Notes: generated from the letters alone by a model not told the origin. A DNA stretch of 22,487 nt from WQZF01 sp031556405 (GCA_031556405.1 JAVBTC010000085.1:1-22487), one strand, 5' to 3'; counted from the stretch's first letter, positions 7,507 through 15,860 are shown. Translations and numbers: made by a program.

Positions 7507-10337
7507 GGGCTCTCCTGGATATTTGGTGTCACTTGCGGTGCCACAAGGGGGATTTTAAGCGTGAATGAGGTTCCGGAGCCGATGCGGCTGGAAACCTGGA
7601 TCTGTCCGCCGAGAACGCAGGTAGTAATGTTATAGACGATGTGAAGCCCCAGGCCGCTGCCGCCGCGGCCGATTTTCGTGGTGTAGAACGGGTCGAAAAT
7701 CCGGCGCAGATTTTTCTCCTCGATTCCGGTGCCGTCGTCGGAAAATTCGAGTTCCGCTGCTTTTGCCATTTGCTCCGTCGTTTGCTCCTCTTTTTCGGGC
7801 ATGGATTCTGGCATGAATTCGGGTATGAGCCTGCTGCGGATACGGATCGTTCCCGTTTCCCTTCCTTCGAACGCGTGTGCGAGCGCATTTGAAACGAGGT
7901 TGGTGATGATCTGCCCCAGGGCGCCGGGATAACTGTCGAGTTTGATTCCCGGCGTCAGGTCGAGTTCGATCCGGTAGGGGGTTTTCCGGTACATCGGGGA
8001 AAGCGTCACCATCAGTTCTTCCAGCGTCTGCTTGAGGTCGAACGAACGCCGCTGGTCGCTCGTCTGGTCGACCGCCACCTGTTTGAATCCGGTGATGAGG
8101 TTGCGCGCCTGGGAAAGACTTTTCAGCAGCAGGTCGCTGGCGGTGTGCGCGTTGTCGACGAACGTGTTCAGGGTGGACCGCCGCAGGTTGCCTTCTTCGA
8201 GCGAGCGCGTGAATTCGGCGGTCTTGTCGGCGAGCGTGCTGGCGATGGTGACGCTGTTGCCGATCGGGGTATTGAGATCGTGCGCGATGCCTGCCACCAG
8301 CGAACCCAGCGCGGCCAGGCGCTCCGAGCGCGTCAGTTCGTCCTGCGTCTGTTTCAGCGAGGCGAGCGTTTCGGCCAGTTCCGTGTTGGCGTGTTCGAGT
8401 TCGGCGGTACGCTTGCGCACCCGAGTTTCCAGGTTGTCGTTCAATGCCTCGATCTGGCGCAGCGCGTTTTTGTATGCCGTGGTGTCCTCGATCGTCAGCA
8501 CGAATCCCTGGAAGGCCCCGCCATGTTTGTCGGGACCTTCGCGCGTGTCGAAGATCGGCACCACGTGCGCTCGTCCCCATAGTTGCCTGCCGTCGTCGCG
8601 GGCAACCCGGTAGTCGACGGCGAAACTGCTGCGGTTTTTTACCGCCTCGGTGAAATCCGCGGCAAAAGCCGGGCGGTCGTCGGGATGGACGTGGTCCATC
8701 CACGCGTGGCCGAACCCGGGTTCGGGGTAGGTGCGCGTCAATTCGGAGTAACGCAGGTTGCAGTAGGTGAACGCTCCTTCGGCATCCAGCACCAGTACGC
8801 CGAGCCCCGAGCTTTCGGTGAGTGCGTGGAAGCGCTCGGAAGAGACGCGCAGTTCCGCTTCGAGGCGGCGCAGGGGGGAAAGATCGAGCACGATGCAGTA
8901 CAGCTCGCGCTCGCCCAGGCCGTTTTCGATCATCACCTGCGTGGCGTAAACGTTGATTCTGCTGCCATCCTTGCGCATCGACAGGTATTCGCCCGGTGGC
9001 GCGGTTTCTCCGGTGACGAAGGCGTGATCGACCGCGGTGACGAAGCCGGGCCGGTCCGCCTCGCTCATCACCAGGGTTTCGATTTTCGCGCCGTAGGCTT
9101 CCGGCGCGCTGAAACCGAAAAACGTTTCGCTGGCCTGGTTCCAGTAAATGACGCGCCGGTCTTTGTCGTAGCCGTGTACGGCGATGCCGTCGACAGTGTC
9201 GAAGATACTGCGGAAGCGCCGCTCGCTGGCGACGAGCAGTTCCTCGGCGCGCTTGCGCGCGGTAATGTCGGTCATGCTCAGAATGCAGACTTCGCTCTCT
9301 TTGCCTTCCCCGTTCGTTTCATCGCTCCTGCCTTTCTCGGTGTTCTGGCAATTGAGCGAAAACCAGGAAACGCCTTCACTGGGAAAATGGATCCCGATGA
9401 TTTCCCCGCGCCGCGGCAAATGGTCCGAAAGCGTCAGGATCAACGGCCATTGCGACGGCAGGATCGGCGTTCCGTCTTCCCGGAGCATTTTCCATCCGTG
9501 TTCGAAAATCCGCCGGTTCAGCAGTACCTCCGGCGTTGTCCGCAACATACGCAGGATCGCCGGGTTACAGGTGATTACCGTGCCGTCCGAAGCGATCATC
9601 ATCAGCCCTTCGTTCAGTCCCTCGACGATCATGCGGTTGCGTTCGTTATCCAGTTGCCGCAGGCGCGCCGAAGCCCGTACTTCCCGCGCCAGCGCCTCCG
9701 CCGCGTATTGCTGTTCGCGCTGGATGATGACGATCAGCGTGACTCCGATCGCCAGGAACAGCAGGGTTATCGACAGGAAACCGTCAGGCGCACTGTCCCA
9801 CCAGGGCGCGAGGAATGGATAAGTCGTCATCTGGATCGCCAGAAGGGCGAGCAGCGCGCTCAACAGCAGATAGCCGATGCGCGGGTGCAGAGACGCTTTT
9901 TTCGCGAGTAGGAAGGCGCAATGAAACAATACCCCGGCGGCAAACAGGCGGTAGGGAAGAACGGCCCAGACGAACGGCAGGCCGCCCAGGAAAGCCGCTG
10001 TCATCCATGCGGCGAGGGCGATCAGGAGCGCCAGCATCGCCGGCGTTGCCGGAACCTTGTGATCGTGGGCGCGGACGCCGAACCATATGCAGGAAACGAA
10101 GAAAATCGAGCATAAATGCGAGAACAAAATCAGTTCCGGCCGGTCAATCTCCACGGAGATTGCCAATTGCGTCAGCTGGCGTGCCGTCTGGGCAAAAAAA
10201 GCAAGACTCCAGTAGCGCAGCGCCGGCTGCTTGCGATCGACTTTCCAGGTGCAGAACAGGGCGATCGAAAGCATCGCGAGACTTACAGATTGGGTAAGAA
10301 TCGCGGTCGGAGATGAGAAATCGAACGTTATGGTCAT
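7503..10337 (-). CDS. Membrane-bound multi-PAS sensor histidine kinase
   Basis: The 944-residue protein has an N-terminal membrane region (about 10-205) with roughly six or seven hydrophobic helices. Three PAS-like domains follow (about 235-360, 370-490, 500-620). A coiled-coil linker leads to a HisKA segment with the phospho-accepting His686 in IAHDLNTPIGN. The ATPase domain shows the N box (TNLVSNALAHAF), DDGTGI and GGSGLGL. It autophosphorylates and passes the phosphate to a regulator, almost certainly the EAL protein whose start overlaps its stop. The many PAS domains suggest small-ligand or redox sensing, but the signal is unknown. It diverges from fliW across a 167-base region with a perfect palindrome. 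Confidence 0.92.
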   Translation of the reverse strand: MTITFDFSSPTAILTQSVSLAMLSIALFCTWKVDRKQPALRYWSLAFFAQTARQLTQLAISVEIDRPELILFSHLCSIFFVSCIWFGVRAHDHKVPATPAMLALLIALAAWMTAAFLGGLPFVWAVLPYRLFAAGVLFHCAFLLAKKASLHPRIGYLLLSALLALLAIQMTTYPFLAPWWDSAPDGFLSITLLFLAIGVTLIVIIQREQQYAAEALAREVRASARLRQLDNERNRMIVEGLNEGLMMIASDGTVITCNPAILRMLRTTPEVLLNRRIFEHGWKMLREDGTPILPSQWPLILTLSDHLPRRGEIIGIHFPSEGVSWFSLNCQNTEKGRSDETNGEGKESEVCILSMTDITARKRAEELLVASERRFRSIFDTVDGIAVHGYDKDRRVIYWNQASETFFGFSAPEAYGAKIETLVMSEADRPGFVTAVDHAFVTGETAPPGEYLSMRKDGSRINVYATQVMIENGLGERELYCIVLDLSPLRRLEAELRVSSERFHALTESSGLGVLVLDAEGAFTYCNLRYSELTRTYPEPGFGHAWMDHVHPDDRPAFAADFTEAVKNRSSFAVDYRVARDDGRQLWGRAHVVPIFDTREGPDKHGGAFQGFVLTIEDTTAYKNALRQIEALNDNLETRVRKRTAELEHANTELAETLASLKQTQDELTRSERLAALGSLVAGIAHDLNTPIGNSVTIASTLADKTAEFTRSLEEGNLRRSTLNTFVDNAHTASDLLLKSLSQARNLITGFKQVAVDQTSDQRRSFDLKQTLEELMVTLSPMYRKTPYRIELDLTPGIKLDSYPGALGQIITNLVSNALAHAFEGRETGTIRIRSRLIPEFMPESMPEKEEQTTEQMAKAAELEFSDDGTGIEEKNLRRIFDPFYTTKIGRGGSGLGLHIVYNITTCVLGGQIQVSSRIGSGTSFTLKIPLVAPQVTPNIQESP

Positions 10338-10431
10338 GATAAATTACTCTTGCCGCTGAACTTCGTTCGAGTTAGATTGGCGGTGCACGGGGCTTTATTG
10401 TGCATCAATCGTATGCTTTATGTGTCGGGCG

Positions 10432-10445
10432 ACTGTCATGACAGT
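10432..10445. promoter_or_regulatory. 14-bp perfect palindrome between the kinase and fliW
   Basis: ACTGTCATGACAGT is its own reverse complement. It sits about midway in the 167-base space between the divergent kinase gene (ATG 10337) and fliW (ATG 10505), a good place for a dimeric repressor or activator. No regulator is identified. Confidence 0.4.
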
Positions 10446-10504
10446 TTGTTCCTCTTGCCGCGGCACGATTCAAACTGCATTTTAGTTGCCATTTTGGGGG
10501 TACT

Positions 10505-10951
10505 ATGAAGATTGACATTGCCTGCTTTGATATCAAGGATGTTCCCGTCGATCCGGAAGCCATTTTCACTTTTCCGGAAGGTCTTGTCGGTTTCGAAGAG
10601 CACAAGCGGTTCATTTTCCTGAACGAGGAGAACCGGCGCACCGTCTTCTGGCTGCAGTCCCTCGATGAGCCCGATATCATGTTCCCCGTGGTTTCCCCGG
10701 AAACGCTCGACATGAGCTACCAGATCGAGCTGAGCGACGAAGATATGGCGTTGATCGGGCTGGATAGTCCGGAAGACGCGACGGTGGCCGTGATCGTTTA
10801 TCGGAATACCGTACCGTCCCCAGACCCGGAATCGGCACCGGAGATTTCCGCCAATACGCGTTCGCCGCTGATCCTGAATCTGAAAAAACGCGTAGGAATG
10901 CAGAAGGTTTTGCGCGAAGTTCATCCGACGCTGCTTTATCGCGCGCGTTAA
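10505..10951 (+). CDS. fliW: Flagellar assembly factor FliW
   Basis: The 148-residue protein matches FliW in length and pattern: an N-terminal TFPEGLVGFEEHKRF block, a central acidic beta-rich part, and a C-terminal segment (ANTRSPLILNLKKRVG) with the typical conserved Asn and hydrophobic run. In other bacteria FliW binds flagellin and the translational repressor CsrA, linking flagellin level to flagellin mRNA translation. A GGGGG ribosome-binding-like stretch precedes the ATG. No other flagellar gene or csrA is in this window, so it is a solitary copy. The nearby c-di-GMP system is compatible with a motility theme. Confidence 0.85.
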   Translation: MKIDIACFDIKDVPVDPEAIFTFPEGLVGFEEHKRFIFLNEENRRTVFWLQSLDEPDIMFPVVSPETLDMSYQIELSDEDMALIGLDSPEDATVAVIVYRNTVPSPDPESAPEISANTRSPLILNLKKRVGMQKVLREVHPTLLYRAR

Positions 10952-11096
10952 GGCGTCAGCGTTTGCCGAAGCCCCAAAGCCCAAAGCTCCGCCATCTGTG
11001 GTCTCTCGTTACGGAAGAGGCCGGTGGGAGAGGGCAGGGGGCGGTCTGGCGCGTTTACCGTCTGTAATCCTTACGTCGCAAATCCTGTCTTTCTTG

Positions 11097-11124
11097 CCGG
11101 CCCGTCATGTAATGAGCGGGCCGG
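11097..11124. terminator. GC-rich hairpin downstream of fliW (possible terminator)
   Basis: CCGGCCCG (11097-11104) pairs with CGGGCCGG (11117-11124), and the stem is extended by TCAT/ATGA with one bulged G. It is very stable, but no T-run follows on the plus strand, so it is only a possible Rho-independent terminator for fliW. Confidence 0.4.
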
Positions 11125-11190
11125 TTATGTGCGTCAGGGTGTGCGTTGTTGGGGCGATTCCCCGGTATCAATCTTCTGTCGATGGTTTTT

Positions 11191-11266
11191 TATTCTAATT
11201 AAGAAGAATAATTTGTGCGTGAGTATTCCTACAGTAGTGAATGTTTGTTTAATTAAACTGGAATTT
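11191..11266 (+). repeat. Dispersed AT-rich palindromic repeat, copy B
   Basis: This 76-base AT-rich block closely parallels the copy at 15964: both begin TATTCTAATTA, contain AATAATTTGT and CTACAGTAG, and end TAAACTGGAATT. The ends are imperfect inverted repeats (TAATTAA near both termini). It lies in the gene-free space after fliW. Confidence 0.65.
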
Positions 11267-11411
11267 CACGGCTGATCTGCCATTGTTCGCAGGATCAACG
11301 CTTGTGGGGATTTCCCGGTTTTCCTCCGGGCAGGAATGGCAAGACGGCGCAGGATGCGGAAAAATGCTTCCATGGCATCGCTTCTGCATTGATCGCGCGA
11401 ACCCACGCTCG

Positions 11412-11443
11412 CCTTCGGTATTTTATTCCTTCGGTGTTTTATT
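11412..11443 (+). repeat. 16-base tandem duplication at the BOF gene stop
   Basis: CCTTCGGTATTTTATT (11412-11427) is followed directly by CCTTCGGTGTTTTATT (11428-11443), one mismatch. The second unit overlaps the stop codon of the minus-strand lipoprotein gene, so the duplication probably arose by slippage just beyond the coding end. Confidence 0.7.
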
Positions 11444-12020
11444 TTTTGACTACCCGGTCAACGTTGATGTAGATGAGGTTCCAGTCTTTGTAGACCTCGC
11501 CGGAAACTTCCACGGTATCTTCGGGCGTCAAAATCTGGCCTTTCCACCGATCGTCGCCGACGGCGAGGCGGATACTGCCGGTATCGTCCTGAAGGAGATA
11601 AAGCTCATTGTCCAGACGCTGTACGATCTTGCCGCGCAACGTCACCCGTTCGTAGGGGTTCATCGATAGCGCGTTTTTTATCGTGGTTACTCCACCGAGC
11701 ATTTTTCCGGGTATGAATCCCCCCGGAATGGTTGCAGCGGGCGCGGGAGCCGGAGGCGGGAAGGGGAAAGGAGCGGGAGCCGGTGCAGGAGTCGGAGCCG
11801 GGGCCGGAACAGGGAATGGAGAAGGAGTGGAAGGCGCGGGTGTAGCCGGGGCGGGAGCGGAAGAAGCGGACGCCGGAGCGCTATTATCCTTTGCCTTGCC
11901 GTCGTCCGTCGCAGTGGTGGCGCAGCCGGCGATGCAGAAAACAAAGCCGAGGCACGCGATATGCAGTTTTCTCAGCTTTGGAAAAGCGGCACCGGAATTT
12001 CCTGGGAAAGTCGTTTGCAT
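11439..12020 (-). CDS. BOF (bacterial OB-fold, YgiW/YdeI-type) lipoprotein
   Basis: The 193-residue product begins with a basic N-region and a hydrophobic core (IACLGFVFC), then a lipobox IAGC with Cys33, so it is a predicted lipoprotein. A long low-complexity Ala/Pro/Ser linker (about 47-105) follows. The C-terminal domain is a BOF domain of the YgiW/YdeI type (about 110-193; RVTLRGKIVQRL, ELYLLQDDTGSIRL, VEVSGEVYKD). These OB-fold proteins sit in the periplasm and are linked to stress tolerance; the ligand is uncertain. The start at 12020 is chosen because it places the signal peptide at the N-terminus. A longer frame to 12212 adds unlikely sequence. Confidence 0.85.
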   Translation of the reverse strand: MQTTFPGNSGAAFPKLRKLHIACLGFVFCIAGCATTATDDGKAKDNSAPASASSAPAPATPAPSTPSPFPVPAPAPTPAPAPAPFPFPPPAPAPAATIPGGFIPGKMLGGVTTIKNALSMNPYERVTLRGKIVQRLDNELYLLQDDTGSIRLAVGDDRWKGQILTPEDTVEVSGEVYKDWNLIYINVDRVVKK

Positions 12021-12091
12021 GGAATTTCTCTGTGGGGTGGATGGGCGATGGGGAATTATATAAGAAGCGCGGAATATGTACGTTGCGGACG

Positions 12092-12145
12092 TTCCGGGCG
12101 GGACGCCACGAGATCCGGCAATATCCGCACTTCCGGGCGGGACGC
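12092..12145 (+). repeat. Two direct 15-base repeats in a divergent promoter region
   Basis: TTCCGGGCGGGACGC occurs exactly at 12092-12106 and 12131-12145, 39 bases start to start, in the space between the divergent BOF gene and methyltransferase gene. They could be paired regulator sites. Confidence 0.5.
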
Positions 12146-12232
12146 GCGGGAACGCTACCCCGGAATGCTTTTTTCGGCCATCATCGTTCCCGTTCTTGCC
12201 ATCCTTTGCCATTTCGTATTCGTTTTCCCGTT

Positions 12233-13078
12233 ATGACCCTCATTTCCGAAATTGCCCCCGGGCAGTCCGAAGCGCTGCTCAAGGAACTGCATATCCTCAC
12301 CCGCGACGGCAAACTCAACCAGGACAGCCGGCGCAAGCTGAAACAGGTCTATCACCTGTACCGCTTCATCGAGCCCCTGCTCGATGAAGCGTATGCCGAT
12401 GAAGTGGGCGGTGCTCCGCTTGCCGTCGATTTCGGCGCCGGAAAATCGTATCTCGGATTCATTCTTTACGATCTTTACCTGAAGCATCGGCAAAACGGCG
12501 AAATCGCCGGCATCGAAACACGCGCCGAACTGGTGGAGAAATCGCGCGCGTTGGCTGCACGGCTGGGATTTGAACGCATGCGCTTCCTGCATCTCGCCGC
12601 CGCCGATGCGCTGGTAACGGATGCGCTGCCGGTGCGCGTAGACCTCGTCACCGCACTGCATGCGTGCGATACCGCGACCGACGATGCAATCCGTTTCGCC
12701 TGCGCCAAAAAGGCGCGTTTCATCGTACTGGCGCCGTGCTGCCAGGCCGAAGTCGCCGCCCTCCTGCGGCGGAAAAAAAATGAAACTTTCGGCAAGACTC
12801 CGCTCTCCGAACTTTGGCGGCACCCGCTGCATACGCGCGAATTTGGAAGCCAGGTCACCAACGCATTGCGCTGCCTGCAACTGGAAGCCACGGGGTATCA
12901 GGTCAGCGTTACCGAACTGGTCGGCTGGGAACATTCACTGAAAAACGAACTCATCGTCGCGCGCCATGCCGGCGCCGTGCGCGGCAATGCGGCGGAGCGG
13001 ATCGAAGAAATCCTGCGCACGCTCAATCTCGAAGAGTTACGCTCCCGTTTCCTGCCGGTTTTTGATGGCGGCCGATGA
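12233..13078 (+). CDS. Class I SAM-dependent methyltransferase
   Basis: The 281-residue protein has the SAM-binding glycine motif I in AVDFGAGKSYLGF (about 64-76) and an acidic residue ending motif II (GIETR). A later strand reads VDLVTALHACD, followed by an APCC segment (168-171) typical of the Methyltransf_32 type. That family includes tRNA- and RNA-linked and uncharacterised enzymes, so the substrate is not known. No clear Shine-Dalgarno precedes ATG 12233. The frame continues upstream without a better start, so the beginning is moderately uncertain. It is divergent from the BOF lipoprotein and not obviously in an operon with the cytochrome downstream (173-base gap). Confidence 0.82.
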   Translation: MTLISEIAPGQSEALLKELHILTRDGKLNQDSRRKLKQVYHLYRFIEPLLDEAYADEVGGAPLAVDFGAGKSYLGFILYDLYLKHRQNGEIAGIETRAELVEKSRALAARLGFERMRFLHLAAADALVTDALPVRVDLVTALHACDTATDDAIRFACAKKARFIVLAPCCQAEVAALLRRKKNETFGKTPLSELWRHPLHTREFGSQVTNALRCLQLEATGYQVSVTELVGWEHSLKNELIVARHAGAVRGNAAERIEEILRTLNLEELRSRFLPVFDGGR

Positions 13079-13251
13079 CAAAACGCTCTGGAAATGAGCC
13101 ATATCAAGGTATGGCCTGTTGATATAGTACAAATTGATAAGCTGGGCGGGTCGCGGCGGCAAGGATGGGTTCATCTGCGCAGCGTTCCAGCCGGTGGCGG
13201 TCGGGGAAAAAACAAAGGACGGCGATACCGTCCAATTCCGGGGGTCCGAAC

Positions 13252-13911
13252 ATGTCTATCCCGAATTCATCCAATTCCTTCCTTTTTTCCAGGGACGAAA
13301 GCGCACACGAGTCGCCGCACGGGTCGCCGTGCGCCACGATTCATCCTCTCTGGGTGCGGCTGACCCATTGGCTCAATGCCGTCGCGGTGTTCATCATGAT
13401 TGCCAGCGGCGGGCATATCTACAATGCATCGCCGCTGTTCGGATTCAGAATCCCGGAAGCGGTTACGCTGGGAGGATGGCTGGGCGGTGCATTGCAATGG
13501 CATTTCGCGGGGATGTGGCTGCTGGTCGGCAACGGTGCGTTTTATCTGGTGATGAATCTTGTCAGCGGCAGAATGGCGCGTCGTTTTTTTCCGCTCACGA
13601 TGCGCGGCATGTGGCGGGATTTGCAGGGGATCCGCCAGGAACGGAATCAGCGCAACCTGTGCCGCTACACGGAATTGCAGCGTGCCGCCTACCTGTTCGT
13701 CTTTCTGGATATTTTCATTCTGGTGATTTCGGGGCTGGTACTCTGGAAATCGGTGCAATTCCCCCTGCTGCGCATGTTGCTCGGCGGCTACGAAGCGGCC
13801 CGCCGCGTGCATTTTTCGGCCATGGGGCTGCTGGCGGTTTTTGCGGTCGGGCATGCGGGCATGGCGCTTTGGGTGCCGCGCACATTGCGCTCCATGATTT
13901 TCGGACGCTGA
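13252..13911 (+). CDS. Cytochrome b561-type membrane subunit, partner of a molybdoenzyme
   Basis: The 219-residue protein has about four membrane helices with histidines placed as heme b ligands: HPLWVRLTHWLN (31-42), a second-helix His in QWHFAGMW, and RRVHFSAMG and VGHAGMAL in the last part. This is the prokaryotic cytochrome b561 / Ni-hydrogenase b-subunit family. These proteins carry electrons between quinone and a periplasmic enzyme. The start at 13252 is supported by a GGGGG stretch about eight bases upstream; ATG 13165 would add a poor N-terminus. It ends 11 bases before the molybdopterin enzyme gene, which is evidently its partner. Confidence 0.88.
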   Translation: MSIPNSSNSFLFSRDESAHESPHGSPCATIHPLWVRLTHWLNAVAVFIMIASGGHIYNASPLFGFRIPEAVTLGGWLGGALQWHFAGMWLLVGNGAFYLVMNLVSGRMARRFFPLTMRGMWRDLQGIRQERNQRNLCRYTELQRAAYLFVFLDIFILVISGLVLWKSVQFPLLRMLLGGYEAARRVHFSAMGLLAVFAVGHAGMALWVPRTLRSMIFGR

Positions 13912-13922
13912 AAGGAATGACG

Positions 13923-14678
13923 ATGGGCCGTGGAAAAATCCTTTCGAAAAACGCGCTTCCGAATATCTCTCCGGTACGGACGCCGCGCCGCGATTTCCTG
14001 GGACGATTGCTGGTGCTCGGTGGCGCCGCGGTGTTGCCGGGGTGCGGACTGGAAGAGAACGAACGCATCGGCGGCGCGCTCGACAACATCTCCCGCTTCA
14101 ACGACCGCGTACAAGGCTGGCTCTTCGATCCGAATCTTTTGGTGCCCACCTATCCCGAATCCATGATCGTGCGCCCGTTTCCCTTCAACGCGTATTACGG
14201 CCGCGAAGATGCGCCCATGGTGGATGAGGCCGGATACCGGCTGGAAATCACCGGGCGCATCGGTGAAAAGCGCTCCTGGACGCTGGCCGATCTGCGCGCC
14301 ATGGCTCAGGTCGAGCAGATCGTGCGGCTCATCTGCGTCGAGGGCTGGAGCGCCATCGGGCGCTGGGGCGGCGTGCGCCTGTCGGATTTTCTGCAGCGCG
14401 CCGGCGCCGATCTGAACGCCGCCTACGTCGGCTTCAGATGCGTCGACGGCTACTACACCAGCATCGACATGGCGAGCGCATTGCATCCGCAGACACTGTT
14501 GGCCCTGACCCACGACGGCGGTGTGCTGCCGCGCGATCATGGTTTCCCGTTGCGGCTGAATCTGCCGACCAAGCTCGGCTACAAGAATCCCAAGCACATC
14601 GTGGAAATCTCCGTGACCAATACCTATCCCGGCGGCTATTGGGAAGATCAGGGCTACAACTGGTTTGCCGGAAGTTGA
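13923..14678 (+). CDS. Tat-exported molybdopterin oxidoreductase (sulfite-oxidase fold, MsrP/YedY-like)
   Basis: The 251-residue protein has an N-terminal twin-arginine signal (PRRDFLGRLL, Arg22-23). The signal ends in LPGC (Cys41), which looks like a lipobox, so it may be a Tat-exported lipoprotein. The body is a sulfite-oxidase-type molybdopterin domain. The likely molybdenum-ligand Cys138 is in RLICVEGWSAIGRWGG, and the C-terminus has the typical RLNLPTKLGYKNPKHI. It differs from classical MsrP (YedY) in sequence and in having a b561 partner rather than MsrQ. Start 13923 fits GGA six bases upstream; ATG 13917 is too close to it. With msrB downstream, a periplasmic sulfoxide or sulfite substrate is possible but not shown. 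Confidence 0.88.
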   Translation: MGRGKILSKNALPNISPVRTPRRDFLGRLLVLGGAAVLPGCGLEENERIGGALDNISRFNDRVQGWLFDPNLLVPTYPESMIVRPFPFNAYYGREDAPMVDEAGYRLEITGRIGEKRSWTLADLRAMAQVEQIVRLICVEGWSAIGRWGGVRLSDFLQRAGADLNAAYVGFRCVDGYYTSIDMASALHPQTLLALTHDGGVLPRDHGFPLRLNLPTKLGYKNPKHIVEISVTNTYPGGYWEDQGYNWFAGS

Positions 14679-14809
14679 GCCGAAATTCGGGCGAACCAAT
14701 TGCGTCCGTGGCAGGGGAAGAACTTCCGCCGCATCTGCCGTATCCAATTTCTCGAGCGTTTTATCGTCCCTGTTTTTGAATCTTGATTTTCGACCCTGAG
14801 GAACGTGCT

Positions 14810-15259
14810 ATGCCATCAAAATCCGAATCGTCCGCGGATGCCGCCATCGGATGCGACAGCGGCATTCATGACTGTGCCTGCGGCGATGCCGAATGGCGCC
14901 GGCGGCTGACGCTGGAGCAATACCGGGTGCTGCGGGAAGAAGGGACCGAGCATCCCTATTCCAGCCCTCTGAACGAAGAGCAGCGAGCGGGCGCGTTCGT
15001 ATGCGCGGGCTGCGGGCAGCCGTTGTTCATGTCTGAAACCAAATTCGACAGCGGTACCGGCTGGCCCAGTTTTTACGACGCGCTCGAAGACGCGTTGCTC
15101 AAGACGCGCGATACCCGTCTGGGAATGGAACGCATCGCCGTGTCGTGCAGCCGCTGCGGCGGCCATCTGGGACACGTGTTTCCCGACGGCCCAGTACCGA
15201 CCGGCCTGCGTTACTGCATCAACGGCGCGGCGCTGGTCTTCCGCGCCACGGCCGTTTGA
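14810..15259 (+). CDS. msrB: Peptide-methionine (R)-S-oxide reductase MsrB
   Basis: MsrB reduces the R-epimer of methionine sulfoxide in proteins. The 149-residue product has the core KFDSGTGWPSFYDA, two zinc-binding CxxC pairs (Cys65/68 and Cys113/116) and the catalytic Cys136 in RYCING. The usual family reads RYCINS, so Gly139 is a small departure. There is no signal peptide, and an extra Cys-containing N-terminus (Cys15, Cys22, Cys24) is unusual. GAGGA lies eight bases before the ATG. It follows the molybdoenzyme gene by 131 bases in the same direction, so co-transcription is possible. Confidence 0.93.
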   Translation: MPSKSESSADAAIGCDSGIHDCACGDAEWRRRLTLEQYRVLREEGTEHPYSSPLNEEQRAGAFVCAGCGQPLFMSETKFDSGTGWPSFYDALEDALLKTRDTRLGMERIAVSCSRCGGHLGHVFPDGPVPTGLRYCINGAALVFRATAV

Positions 15260-15305
15260 GAAAGAAAAACGGAGAAAGATCAGTGGTCGTCCGGCCCGGT
15301 TCCGG

Positions 15306-15860
15306 TTACGCGTTAAGCGAGGAACGGATTTCATCCGCGGACAACACCTTGGCGAAAAGGCCGTGCAGAGCCGCCAGATAGGCGGTCTGCACCGCTTCCG
15401 CCGCTACCGTCCGGCTGCCGTACTGCAGCGCTCTGGTGGCGCAGGCATCGTGTGCCAGCGTGCATGAAAAACCGAGATCGAAAGCCGCGCGCACGGTGGT
15501 GTCGACGCACATGTGCGTCATCATGCCGGCTACCGCGAGGCCGGTGGTATCGATGCTGCGCAGATGTTCCAGCAGAGAAGTTTCCCGGAAGGAATTGGGG
15601 AAATGTTTGACGAATACCGGCTCACCCGTTTCGGGGGCGACGCTGCGGTGTATCAGCACGCCATCCGTTTCCGGCAGGAAGAAAGTCGAACCTTCACGCG
15701 CGGAAACGTGCTGGATGTGGATCACCGGCAACGCCGCCGCCCGGAATGCGGCCAACAGCCTGCCTGCCGCCCGCCCGGCTTCCTCGCTGCCGACGAGTTC
15801 CATCCGGCCGCCGGGAAAATAATCGTTTTGTATGTCGATCAACAGTAAAGCCTGTTTCAT
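15306..15860 (-). CDS. Isochorismatase-family cysteine hydrolase
   Basis: The 184-residue protein begins MKQALLLIDIQNDYFPGG and contains the catalytic triad of the family: Asp9, Lys85 (VFVKHFPNSF) and Cys118 (GMMTHMCVDTTVRAA). Such enzymes hydrolyse amides or vinyl ethers (nicotinamidase, isochorismatase and related hydrolases). The exact substrate cannot be told. The start at 15860 is set by AGGAGAT four bases upstream; the frame extends to 15887 without a better signal. It is transcribed opposite to msrB and shares no clear operon with its neighbours. Confidence 0.9.
   Translation of the reverse strand: MKQALLLIDIQNDYFPGGRMELVGSEEAGRAAGRLLAAFRAAALPVIHIQHVSAREGSTFFLPETDGVLIHRSVAPETGEPVFVKHFPNSFRETSLLEHLRSIDTTGLAVAGMMTHMCVDTTVRAAFDLGFSCTLAHDACATRALQYGSRTVAAEAVQTAYLAALHGLFAKVLSADEIRSSLNA

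Larger units (their letters stand above)
10952..11438. other. Gene-free stretch between fliW and the BOF lipoprotein gene
   Basis: No convincing gene lies in these 487 bases; the short open frames have no family resemblance or good start signals. The stretch holds a strong GC-rich hairpin (11097-11124), the second palindromic repeat copy (11191-11266), and the first unit of a 16-base tandem repeat (11412-11443) that runs into the stop of the next gene. Confidence 0.6.

Noticed and set aside
5680..7635. Plus-strand open frame of about 650 codons opposite the EAL regulator
   Set aside because: It is an antisense shadow of a GC-rich gene: no recognisable motif, no ribosome site, and full overlap with a well-supported gene. 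The plus-strand frame at 8583-9911 opposite the kinase was rejected for the same reasons.
11097..11124. Calling the hairpin after fliW a firm Rho-independent terminator
   Set aside because: The stem is strong but no T-run follows, so it is listed only as possible.
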